DNA of 6,929 bases, taken from NCBI GenBank assembly GCA_002399785.1, contig DHEH01000014.1, forward strand, positions 1-6,929, given 5' to 3'. The DNA is from Caryophanales bacterium UBA4855 (GTDB taxonomy: Bacteria > Bacillota_I > Bacilli_A > RFN20 > CAG-826). Shown piece by piece: positions 1 through 6,085 of this stretch. The translations under genes were made by a program, and so were the position numbers. Positions within the stretch are counted from its first letter, which is position 1, and each line of letters starts with the position of its first letter. Below the pieces are notes generated by a model. That model was not told where the DNA came from. It worked only from the letters and a program-made list of their open reading frames with translations, and did not search any database.

Positions 1-1
1 A

Positions 2-29
2 TTAGCTTTGTTATTTAACAAAATATAAT
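2..29 (+). promoter_or_regulatory. weak candidate promoter for the membrane AAA+/partner operon
   Basis: A perfect -10 hexamer TATAAT sits at 24-29. The best -35 match at usable spacing (TTAGCT, 2-7, spacer 16) is poor and touches the window edge. Transcription from here would give a leader of about 70 bases before the ATG at 106. The T/A content makes chance -10 matches likely, and an upstream gene could instead read through. Confidence 0.25.
7..22. repeat. short inverted repeat upstream of the membrane AAA+ gene (possible operator)
   Basis: TTTGTTA (7-13) and TAACAAA (16-22) are perfect reverse complements separated by TT. The element lies directly upstream of a TATAAT at 24-29, where a repressor could block RNA polymerase. 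No regulator gene is visible in the window, and short palindromes are common in such AT-rich DNA, so the operator role is a guess. It could also be part of a terminator for a gene left of the window. Confidence 0.25.
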
Positions 30-93
30 TTTATTTTTATTTTATATAGCTTAGATGTTAAAATACTTAAGTTGAGAAGAAGAAATCTTCGAT

Positions 94-98
94 GGGAG
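94..98 (+). promoter_or_regulatory. ribosome binding site of the membrane AAA+ gene
   Basis: GGGAG lies 7 bases before the ATG at 106, normal Shine-Dalgarno spacing. It supports this start, which also places the first membrane helix immediately after a short basic N-terminus. Confidence 0.6.
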
Positions 99-105
99 CA
101 AAAGA

Positions 106-2877
106 ATGAAAAATTTCTTAAAAAATACAAAATTAATCGGATTTATAATTCTTGGTATATTGGGTCTTGTTGGAATATTAAGTATAATCAATCTTTTTGT
201 ACCAACTACTGAAAGCAGTGTAAGCATTCTTGGTGTTGCTATTTCAGATACGTATGCTACTGGATTCCGTATCACCTCAGTAATGTTAGTCGTAACTACT
301 TTCCTAATGGTTTTAGTTATCGGTTTAAGTTTAATAAGTATTTTTAAAAAGACTAGCTTCTTTTTATATTTAGCTTGTTTTTATTCGATGGGTATTCAAG
401 TTTTTATCTTCTTATATCAAATACTTTTTAGCGTTTTACCTTATTATTCACTAATTTTAGCGATTTTTAATGTTGTTTTATGTTTTGTAGCAGCGACTTT
501 TGCAATCTTAAGAAGATCAACCATAGTTCGAGAAGAAGATGTTTCTGATCAAGAAGAATTAAATAATCCTGAAACTAAACAAAAAGCTATCAATAAAAGA
601 AAATTAGTTATCAAAATGTTAATTTTAGATATTGTTTCGTTATTTCTATTAACTTCAATTTTCTTCGTTCCTTTATATGCTGTCGATGAATCTGGAGCAA
701 TAATTCAACACGTTTTAGGTTTTGTAATTTTTAAACAATCACAAACTTTGATGGACATGATTTTCTTCCTTAGTTTTCTTGTTTTGTATCTTACTGGTTT
801 ATTTGGATTTATATATTCGATTGCTGATTATTATAGCAATAAGAAAAATTTTTCTAGCGAATCAAAATCTTTAATATTCTTCAATTTAATTGTGGCAGCT
901 ATTTTCTTTTTAAGCGGAACAATTATTAGTTGTTATTATAGCGTTAGTGAAATAACTTCCAGTTCCTTAAGTTTTATTTCTTTGGTTTTAATGGGTATTT
1001 GCTGTGTTGTTTTGTCAATTTTAAAAGGAAAATACGATATTGATTCTCCTCAAATTGATAAAGTTATGAAAGTTAGAAAATATCCTAAAATCGAATCCTT
1101 AATTTATGTTTGCTTAGTTACTGCCGTTACTTTCTTTTCTTTATTCTTAAATATTATTAAAGTTGAACAATCTTACGAATCTTACGCTAACACTGTTACT
1201 TTAACTGGTATTGAATTACTTAAAAAATACGCCTCACTAGGAGGAGGCTATCAGATTATTGCTTTCTATTTAATGGTAATGATGGTGGTATCTGGATTTG
1301 GCTTATTACGGGCTTTAACAAGTTATTTAGCGAAATATAAATATTATGGACGTGTCGCTAAAACGGTAACTTATGCAAATATTGGGCTTATGTTTATGCT
1401 TGGAATTTCTGGAATGTATTTTTCCATTGCTCAAGAAATTAATATTGAGAACTTAAAATCTTTATTAACATTATTTGGTTACACTTATAGCGATTCGATT
1501 GTTTATTCAATTAAAACTGAAGCTCTTTATGCTTTATTAATTGATGCTGGATTCTTAATTTTAATGATAGTTCGTAAGTCGTTTACTGACGAAGAAACTT
1601 TATGGGCCAATGCTTCAATTGAAGGTGAAGGAGCAACTTCTTCTTCTAGTCAAAGTGAAGGCAATGGTGAATCAAGTGGCTACGGAACTAATACTGGTGA
1701 TTCTTCTAATAACAATGAAAATAATGGAACTGCACTAACTAATGATAGCGGACTAGCGTTATCAAATTTTGATCCATGTCCTGCTTTTTCTTTACTTGAT
1801 GCTAAAGTTGATGATTTCAAAAAAGATTTGGAAGAAAGAGAAAAAACCCCTGTAAATAACCCTTCTTTAAATGGATTAATTAATTTTGTTGTCGATTACG
1901 CAAAAGATAGTCGTTTACATTTATCTTATAGTCAACAAGATGTTGCTACTTTTGTAAGTGGATTAGGCGCTTGCAGATTATCTGTTCTTCAAGGTATGAG
2001 TGGTACTGGTAAAACCAGCCTTCCAAAGATCTTTACTGAAGCAATTGAAGCTAATTGTGAAATTATTGAAGTTGAATCTAGTTGGAAAGATAAAAACGAA
2101 TTGATGGGATATTACAACGAATTTTCAAGCATGTATACTCCAAAGAAATTCACTCAAGCTCTATATAAAGCTTGTTTAAATAAAGAAATTCCTACTCTTA
2201 TTGTTCTTGATGAAATGAACCTTTCTCGTATTGAATATTATTTTAGTGATTTCTTATCTTTAATGGAAAATGAAGAAGGTCAAAGACAAGTAAAATTACT
2301 AAATGTTGATTTAGAAACAGTTAAAGATGGTGTTAAATCTCAATATTTATGTTTAGAAGATGGAACAACTTTACATGTTCCTGCTAATATTTGGTTTATC
2401 GGTACAGCTAATAGAGATGAATCTACTTTTGTTATTTCAGATAAAGTTTATGATAGAGCTCACACCATGAACTTTAATAAACGTGCTCCTAAAGTTAGAG
2501 ATTTTGATGCTCCTATTGCAAAACAATTTTATTCTTATGATGTTTTATCTTCTTTATTAAATAAAGCTAAAGAAGAAGGAAAATTTGATGCCGAAAAGAA
2601 TGATTTAATTAATAAAGTAGAAGAAATATTGCGTCCTTATAATATTAGTTTCGGAAACCGTATCTTAAAGCAAATTGAAGATTTTGTTGATATTTATCAA
2701 GCTTGTTTCCCTAAAAAAGATGTGCTTGATGAAGCAGTTGAAACAATCTTGCTTAGTAAAGTTGTTGCAAAGTTAGAAGTAAAAACCATCGATGATAAAG
2801 AAGGTTTAATTAAGAGTTTCCAAGATCTCAAACTTACTCGTTGTGCTGAGTTTATTGCAAAGTTAAATGAGGATTAA
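106..2877 (+). CDS. polytopic membrane protein with C-terminal McrB-like AAA+ NTPase domain
   Basis: This 923-residue protein joins a membrane half to a cytoplasmic motor. Hydrophobic helices are visible at about 8-30, 57-80, 84-108, 113-135, 168-192, 214-240, 254-280, 287-306, 331-350, 381-403, 421-443 and 471-489. Basic loops (136-167, 307-330, 404-420) put both ends in the cytoplasm. Residues 501-550 form a Ser/Asn/Gly/Glu-rich linker. The AAA+ domain follows: Walker A GMSGTGKT (630-637), Walker B LIVLDEMN (698-705) continuing into the McrB-type LSRIEYYF, sensor-1 region FIGTAN (764-769), then NRDES and a candidate arginine finger (R784). McrB relatives are NTP-driven motors that activate a McrC partner, and the next gene overlaps this one by one base and encodes such a candidate. 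Classical McrB has a DNA-binding N-terminus and no membrane helices, so this fusion is unusual. NTPase assignment is strong; McrB clade likely; biological role unknown. Confidence 0.85.
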   Translation: MKNFLKNTKLIGFIILGILGLVGILSIINLFVPTTESSVSILGVAISDTYATGFRITSVMLVVTTFLMVLVIGLSLISIFKKTSFFLYLACFYSMGIQVFIFLYQILFSVLPYYSLILAIFNVVLCFVAATFAILRRSTIVREEDVSDQEELNNPETKQKAINKRKLVIKMLILDIVSLFLLTSIFFVPLYAVDESGAIIQHVLGFVIFKQSQTLMDMIFFLSFLVLYLTGLFGFIYSIADYYSNKKNFSSESKSLIFFNLIVAAIFFLSGTIISCYYSVSEITSSSLSFISLVLMGICCVVLSILKGKYDIDSPQIDKVMKVRKYPKIESLIYVCLVTAVTFFSLFLNIIKVEQSYESYANTVTLTGIELLKKYASLGGGYQIIAFYLMVMMVVSGFGLLRALTSYLAKYKYYGRVAKTVTYANIGLMFMLGISGMYFSIAQEINIENLKSLLTLFGYTYSDSIVYSIKTEALYALLIDAGFLILMIVRKSFTDEETLWANASIEGEGATSSSSQSEGNGESSGYGTNTGDSSNNNENNGTALTNDSGLALSNFDPCPAFSLLDAKVDDFKKDLEEREKTPVNNPSLNGLINFVVDYAKDSRLHLSYSQQDVATFVSGLGACRLSVLQGMSGTGKTSLPKIFTEAIEANCEIIEVESSWKDKNELMGYYNEFSSMYTPKKFTQALYKACLNKEIPTLIVLDEMNLSRIEYYFSDFLSLMENEEGQRQVKLLNVDLETVKDGVKSQYLCLEDGTTLHVPANIWFIGTANRDESTFVISDKVYDRAHTMNFNKRAPKVRDFDAPIAKQFYSYDVLSSLLNKAKEEGKFDAEKNDLINKVEEILRPYNISFGNRILKQIEDFVDIYQACFPKKDVLDEAVETILLSKVVAKLEVKTIDDKEGLIKSFQDLKLTRCAEFIAKLNED
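1609..1758 (+). other. low-complexity hydrophilic linker between membrane and AAA+ halves
   Basis: The bases encode about residues 502-551 of the membrane AAA+ protein, rich in Ser, Asn, Gly, Glu and Thr with almost no hydrophobic residues. It begins just after the last membrane helix and ends before the helical lead-in to the AAA+ domain, so it probably acts as a flexible tether on the cytoplasmic side. Confidence 0.6.
2868..2873 (+). promoter_or_regulatory. ribosome binding site of the McrC-like partner, inside the upstream gene
   Basis: TGAGGA lies in the last codons of the AAA+ gene. It is 3 bases from the ATG at 2877 and 6 bases from the in-frame ATG at 2880, so the second ATG has the better spacing. 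The first ATG overlaps the upstream TAA stop by one base, a typical translational coupling arrangement. Confidence 0.5.
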
Positions 2878-4451
2878 TGATGGGGAAAAAACAAGAAGAA
2901 AAACAACTTGAAGAATATACCCATCTTGAGTCTGTCTTGCGTTCAATAAGCGGATTTATTGCTAAACATCCGCGTGTTAACTATATTGAATTTGATTATT
3001 ATACAACTCACGACATAACTCTCTTTTTTGTCGAACCAAACTTTGATTTTAATGTTTTAAAGGAAAATATTGATAAAATAATTGATATTCTTGCTCCTTG
3101 TAAAAGAATCTTTTCTAAACCAATCATTGCTTTAAAAGATTCTCCTGATGTTTTACCTGTTGAGGTAGTTTCACGAATTAATCAAAAAACTCTATCTTAT
3201 TTAGGCAATCATTTTAATGATGTTGATAATATAACTAATAGAGGAGTAAAACCTCGTAAATTACTAACAACGATTTATGAGGATGATTATGGAATTTACG
3301 AAAACATGGTGTTTTGTAATTTTATTGATGTAGTTCTAAGTTATTGTCGAAGAAATCTACGCATCTTACGAAACTTGCTTTATGCCAGTGAAAAATTAGA
3401 AATCAACCTTTTAGAAAGGGTTAATCATATTGATTATTTCCTTGCTTTAGGTAAATTACATACTGGTTACATAAGAGACTTTGATAAATATTATGATATT
3501 TCCAAAGAATTATTCCGTAAAATTATGTACATTTTAAATACTATTCGTCCTCGTTTAATTAAACCGGTTTATAAATTAAACGAAAGACACAAAAAAGAAT
3601 TAGAACTTAAGAAAACTAATATTTTCTTAATGCAAAAAGATTATCATCAAGTTTATTTAACCTATAAATACTTTATTAGCCATAAAATGGTTGAGGAAAA
3701 ACCAAAAATTGAATTTAATCGTGGTAATTTACTAAAAAGTTATGCTGATTATGTGGAATTATTAACTATTTTTGCTTTAGGGCATTTTGGTTTTGTTATA
3801 AATACTAAGCGCAAAATGAGTCTAAGAAGATTAGATGTTACTTTTAAATTTAAGAAGCGGTCTATCATTTTAAGAAAAGTTGAAAAGACATGTATATTAG
3901 TTACTGTTAAGAAAGAAAGAATTTATAAATTTTTATTAGTACCTTCTATATCTTTTGTTTATAGTGATGCTATTAAAGAATTAGGAAGACCATATAGAGC
4001 TAAAGAAGTTATTTTATGTAATCCTTTTGAAGAAGATTATTCTTCGAGAAAATCTTTATATATCTCAATTGAGAATATTGATTCATTTAGAAGACTTCAA
4101 CAATTATTCTTAAAAGGAATGGTGTATAGCGATCGAATTCATAAAGATTGTCCATTCTGCTCCGGTTATTTGTTTTACAATTTAAAAGATAATTCTTATG
4201 AATGTCATAATTGTTGGACCTTAATAAAAGAAGAGACTTGTCCAGATACAAACAATACTTTTTATACAGTCTCAATAGCTAATTTAAAGAAACAAAAGAT
4301 TGATCCAGCGTTATTTAATTCGGATAGTCGCTGGTTATATAATAAGAAAGTTGAATCAGCAATGTATTTTAGAAACATTACAAAATTAGATAATTATGGC
4401 GATTCCGTATGTCCTATTTGTGAAAAAATACATAGAGAAAATGACTTTTGA
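2877..4451 (+). CDS. DUF2357/McrC-like partner protein with C-terminal zinc ribbon
   Basis: This is a 524-residue protein with no signal peptide or membrane helix. Residues 126-165 (RKLLTTIYEDDYGIYENMVF region) resemble the DUF2357-type segment of McrC-like proteins that accompany McrB NTPases. Residues 287-306 (SYADYVELLTIFALGHFGF) look like the helical lead-in to their PD-(D/E)XK nuclease fold. The strands that follow (about 316-360) lack a clear D...E-x-K triad, so an active nuclease is doubtful. The C-terminus has CPFC (425-428) and CHNC (443-446), a zinc ribbon, plus C455 and CPIC (512-515) with H519. The stop is TGA. The one-base overlap with the AAA+ gene argues for a shared complex, with the motor acting on this subunit. 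Family placement is from remembered pattern, not a profile search. The first ATG is annotated, but 2880 is as likely a start. Confidence 0.6.
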   Translation: MMGKKQEEKQLEEYTHLESVLRSISGFIAKHPRVNYIEFDYYTTHDITLFFVEPNFDFNVLKENIDKIIDILAPCKRIFSKPIIALKDSPDVLPVEVVSRINQKTLSYLGNHFNDVDNITNRGVKPRKLLTTIYEDDYGIYENMVFCNFIDVVLSYCRRNLRILRNLLYASEKLEINLLERVNHIDYFLALGKLHTGYIRDFDKYYDISKELFRKIMYILNTIRPRLIKPVYKLNERHKKELELKKTNIFLMQKDYHQVYLTYKYFISHKMVEEKPKIEFNRGNLLKSYADYVELLTIFALGHFGFVINTKRKMSLRRLDVTFKFKKRSIILRKVEKTCILVTVKKERIYKFLLVPSISFVYSDAIKELGRPYRAKEVILCNPFEEDYSSRKSLYISIENIDSFRRLQQLFLKGMVYSDRIHKDCPFCSGYLFYNLKDNSYECHNCWTLIKEETCPDTNNTFYTVSIANLKKQKIDPALFNSDSRWLYNKKVESAMYFRNITKLDNYGDSVCPICEKIHRENDF

Positions 4452-4474
4452 GTGTCAAAAATTAACATAAATGT

Positions 4475-4496
4475 AAAATATAAGTAATTATATTTT
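4475..4496 (+). terminator. AT-only hairpin, possible weak terminator of the AAA+/partner operon
   Basis: AAAATATAA (4475-4483) and TTATATTTT (4488-4496) are perfect reverse complements around a GTAA loop (a GNRA-type tetraloop), with two further T residues after the stem. It lies 23 bases past the TGA stop and before the next promoter, the right place for a terminator. The stem has no G-C pair, so it would be weak, and chance pairing in AT-rich spacer is possible. Confidence 0.35.
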
Positions 4497-4502
4497 TTGC
4501 AA

Positions 4503-4531
4503 TTGACATTATTTTTTTTAATGACTATAGT
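4503..4531 (+). promoter_or_regulatory. housekeeping-type promoter of the secreted protein/signal peptidase cassette
   Basis: A consensus -35 TTGACA (4503-4508) is followed after exactly 17 bases by TATAGT (4526-4531), one mismatch from TATAAT. Transcription should begin near 4537-4540, giving a leader of about 40 bases. This is the only promoter in the window with both boxes at ideal spacing. It separates the right-hand cassette from the upstream operon as its own transcription unit. Confidence 0.75.
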
Positions 4532-4550
4532 TAAATTAGTATTTTATCTA

Positions 4551-4558
4551 AAAGGAGG
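4551..4558 (+). promoter_or_regulatory. strong Shine-Dalgarno at unusually long distance from its start codon
   Basis: AAAGGAGG is a near-perfect anti-16S match, but 19 bases separate it from the ATG at 4578 (5-9 is usual). An in-frame TAA at 4566-4568 rules out an upstream extension, and no ATG, GTG or TTG lies between. AAAAT (4559-4563) can pair with ATTTT (4568-4572), which would shorten the effective gap to about 5 bases; with only A-U pairs that fold is weak. Confidence 0.6.
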
Positions 4559-4577
4559 AAAATCTTAATTTTATAAT

Positions 4578-5333
4578 ATGAAAAAAGAAATAAAATCAAG
4601 CAGTAAAAGAAAGTGGATTGTTGGTGGTGTAGCTTTCTTTGGAGCCTTAGCTTTATTAACCACCGGTTTTGCAACTTGGATTATTGGTGTTCAAAATACG
4701 TCTTTAAATCAAAATGTAGGTGTTAGTGTTTCAACTACAACTAACGAATCTGTCGTTTTAACCGCTAATCTTTCTGATAGCGCTATTCAATTGGCAGAAT
4801 CAGCTGAAGTTACTGAAGGTTTTATGAAAGCAAATGGAGATGCTGTTGTTGCTAACCCATTACAAATTACCTTTAGCGATATTAAAATTGTTTATGGTAA
4901 AGAATATAATTTATCTGCTAATTATAATCGTTTACATTTTGCTTTTGATTTAGAAGATACAACAACCCAAGGTGTTAAAGTTGCTAGCGCTGGCAGTAAA
5001 ATTGCTACCACATATAGAGCAGCTAATTCTAATGGTTGGACTTATATTGAAGCGCCAGATGATGTTGTAATTCCTATTCCAGAAACTCCTGTACCTTCTG
5101 GAAATGGTAATTCTTATAAAATTGATTTTACTACATTATCATTTGATTTTAAGTGGGGTACATTTTTTGATAATAAGTCTCCTGCTACCTTCTATAATGT
5201 AAAATTTCCTAACACAAATATTGCTGCTCAAGAAGCAGAACAAAATAATGTTCAAACTGAAATGACTGCAATGTATAATGCATTGAATGAAAAAACAATT
5301 AAAATCATTGTTTCGCTAACTAAAACAGCATAA
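4578..5333 (+). CDS. secreted or surface protein with SipW-type signal, first of a paralogous pair
   Basis: This is a 251-residue protein with a basic N-terminus (K2-K12), a hydrophobic segment at about 13-38 and the motif TGFATWIIG (29-37). That resembles signal peptides cut by SipW-type peptidases (TasA/camelysin-like proteins), where a small residue precedes an aromatic; a cut near A32 is plausible. The mature part is rich in Thr, Ser, Asn and Val, as in beta-rich surface proteins, with a proline-rich turn (164-173), FKWGT (191-195) and a C-terminal helix-strand element (226-248). It has no LPXTG anchor and no cysteines. KWGT, the signal region and the C-terminus recur in the next gene, so the two arose by duplication. 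A SipW-like peptidase two genes downstream is the probable processing enzyme. An uncleaved membrane-anchored form is the alternative. Fibre formation is inferred only by analogy with TasA. Confidence 0.65.
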   Translation: MKKEIKSSSKRKWIVGGVAFFGALALLTTGFATWIIGVQNTSLNQNVGVSVSTTTNESVVLTANLSDSAIQLAESAEVTEGFMKANGDAVVANPLQITFSDIKIVYGKEYNLSANYNRLHFAFDLEDTTTQGVKVASAGSKIATTYRAANSNGWTYIEAPDDVVIPIPETPVPSGNGNSYKIDFTTLSFDFKWGTFFDNKSPATFYNVKFPNTNIAAQEAEQNNVQTEMTAMYNALNEKTIKIIVSLTKTA

Positions 5334-5336
5334 GGA
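5332..5336 (+). promoter_or_regulatory. ribosome binding site of the second secreted protein
   Basis: AAGGA overlaps the upstream TAA stop and sits 8 bases before the ATG at 5345. The spacing is normal, unlike that of the first gene of the cassette, and suggests coupled translation. Confidence 0.6.
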
Positions 5337-5344
5337 TATAAAAT

Positions 5345-6073
5345 ATGAAAAAATTACATAATAATAAATTAGCTCTTGGTTTAACTATTGGTTTCTCAAC
5401 TATCGCTTTAGCTACTGTTGGTTTTTCAAGCTGGGTTATTTCTGTTGTTACTGGAGCTGAAGTTTCAAATATTAATGTTCAAGTTGCTGATATCAAAGAT
5501 AAATCAGTTTCTATTACAGAGGCAGCTTTATTGGGAACTGATAGTACTTTTGCTTTCGGGCCACGAAGTGATGATAGTGCTGGATCGATTCAAAATTCCG
5601 GTACTCCTGTAGAAGACTTAACATTTGGTATAACTTATAAAGTTAATATTACAGATGTAACTCAAGCATCATTGATAGGTATAACTGCGACTGTTGCAGT
5701 TTCTGGAGATACTGCTGGCAACGCTTACACAACAGCTCTTACTAACAATTATTTTGTTTCGCCATTAAGCGGAACAGCCACTAATCTTGCTGGTGCAACT
5801 GCAGGCGCTCCAGTTAATACAGGTACATCTGGTGATGACATTTATACAACTGTAACTGGTACCGCTTCACCTTATACCTGCACAACAATTTTTACATATA
5901 AATGGGGAACTGCTTTTTCTAGTTTAAATCCTGCAGTTTATGTTGATAGCGATTCTACTGTTACCGATGGATCAGTTGCTAAAACTGTCGAAGCTGTTAA
6001 AGCCGCACTTACATCCCTATATGCAGCAAACGGAGCAAAGTTAACTATTACATTATCTCCATCTGTGGCGTAG
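5345..6073 (+). CDS. secreted or surface protein with SipW-type signal, second of a paralogous pair
   Basis: This is a 242-residue protein starting 11 bases after the previous stop. Basic N-terminus (K2-K8), hydrophobic stretch at about 9-35 and VGFSSWVIS (25-33) match the first paralog's signal region position by position; a cut near S28 is plausible. The mature part is extremely rich in Thr, Ala, Ser, Gly and Val, with a low-complexity stretch at 140-175, then YKWGTAF (185-191), NPAVYV (195-200) and a final helix-strand (214-238) matching the paralog's C-terminus. It contains one cysteine (C179), so no internal disulfide. The middle region differs strongly from the paralog, which suggests shared assembly or export ends with diverged exposed faces. 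TasA/camelysin-like fold is possible but unproven; sequence identity beyond the shared motifs is low. The stop is TAG. Confidence 0.65.
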   Translation: MKKLHNNKLALGLTIGFSTIALATVGFSSWVISVVTGAEVSNINVQVADIKDKSVSITEAALLGTDSTFAFGPRSDDSAGSIQNSGTPVEDLTFGITYKVNITDVTQASLIGITATVAVSGDTAGNAYTTALTNNYFVSPLSGTATNLAGATAGAPVNTGTSGDDIYTTVTGTASPYTCTTIFTYKWGTAFSSLNPAVYVDSDSTVTDGSVAKTVEAVKAALTSLYAANGAKLTITLSPSVA

Positions 6074-6076
6074 TCT

Positions 6077-6080
6077 AGGA
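6077..6080 (+). promoter_or_regulatory. ribosome binding site of the SipW-like signal peptidase
   Basis: AGGA ends 5 bases before the ATG at 6086, in the 12-base gap after the second secreted protein. It is a shorter Shine-Dalgarno than that of the first cassette gene, consistent with less enzyme being made than substrate. It supports the chosen start. Confidence 0.55.
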
Positions 6081-6085
6081 TTTTT

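Noticed and set aside
51..275. Minus-strand reading frame of 74 codons opposite the start of the membrane AAA+ gene
   Set aside because: It is antisense to the first membrane helices and the leader of the plus-strand gene, has no recognisable ribosome binding site and looks like a mirror of hydrophobic coding sequence.
106..2877. Artefactual fusion of a membrane gene and a separate AAA+ gene
   Set aside because: The frame is continuous through the linker, with no stop or frameshift. The linker is typical of a flexible tether, and predicted topology puts the motor correctly in the cytoplasm.
4087..4275. Minus-strand reading frame of 62 codons
   Set aside because: It lies wholly inside the McrC-like gene opposite its zinc ribbon, with no domain or initiation signal of its own.
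4449..4451. TGA read as tryptophan (Mycoplasma-type code), extending the McrC-like protein
   Set aside because: Readthrough adds only 12 codons to the next TAA, all Trp codons in the window are TGG, and no other gene contains an in-frame TGA. The standard code fits.
106..4451. Classical McrBC restriction system
   Set aside because: There is no DNA-recognition domain on the NTPase, no convincing nuclease triad in the partner and no methylation-related gene nearby. Relationship is to the McrB fold, not demonstrably to its restriction function.
4453..4508. TGTCAA (4453-4458) and TTGACA (4503-4508) as a long-range inverted repeat
   Set aside because: Only six bases match across a 44-base loop, and the right arm is already explained as the -35 box.
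4572..4577. TATAAT directly before the first secreted protein's ATG as a -10 box
   Set aside because: No -35 lies at a suitable distance, it would give a transcript starting inside the gene, and a near-consensus promoter exists upstream.
5418..5612. Second plus-strand frame of 64 codons inside the second secreted protein
   Set aside because: It is an out-of-frame overlap with a gene whose frame is supported by its paralog; its product is low-complexity Leu-rich sequence without an initiation signal.
4578..6073. Sortase-anchored surface proteins
   Set aside because: Neither secreted protein has an LPXTG-like motif, C-terminal hydrophobic segment or basic tail.
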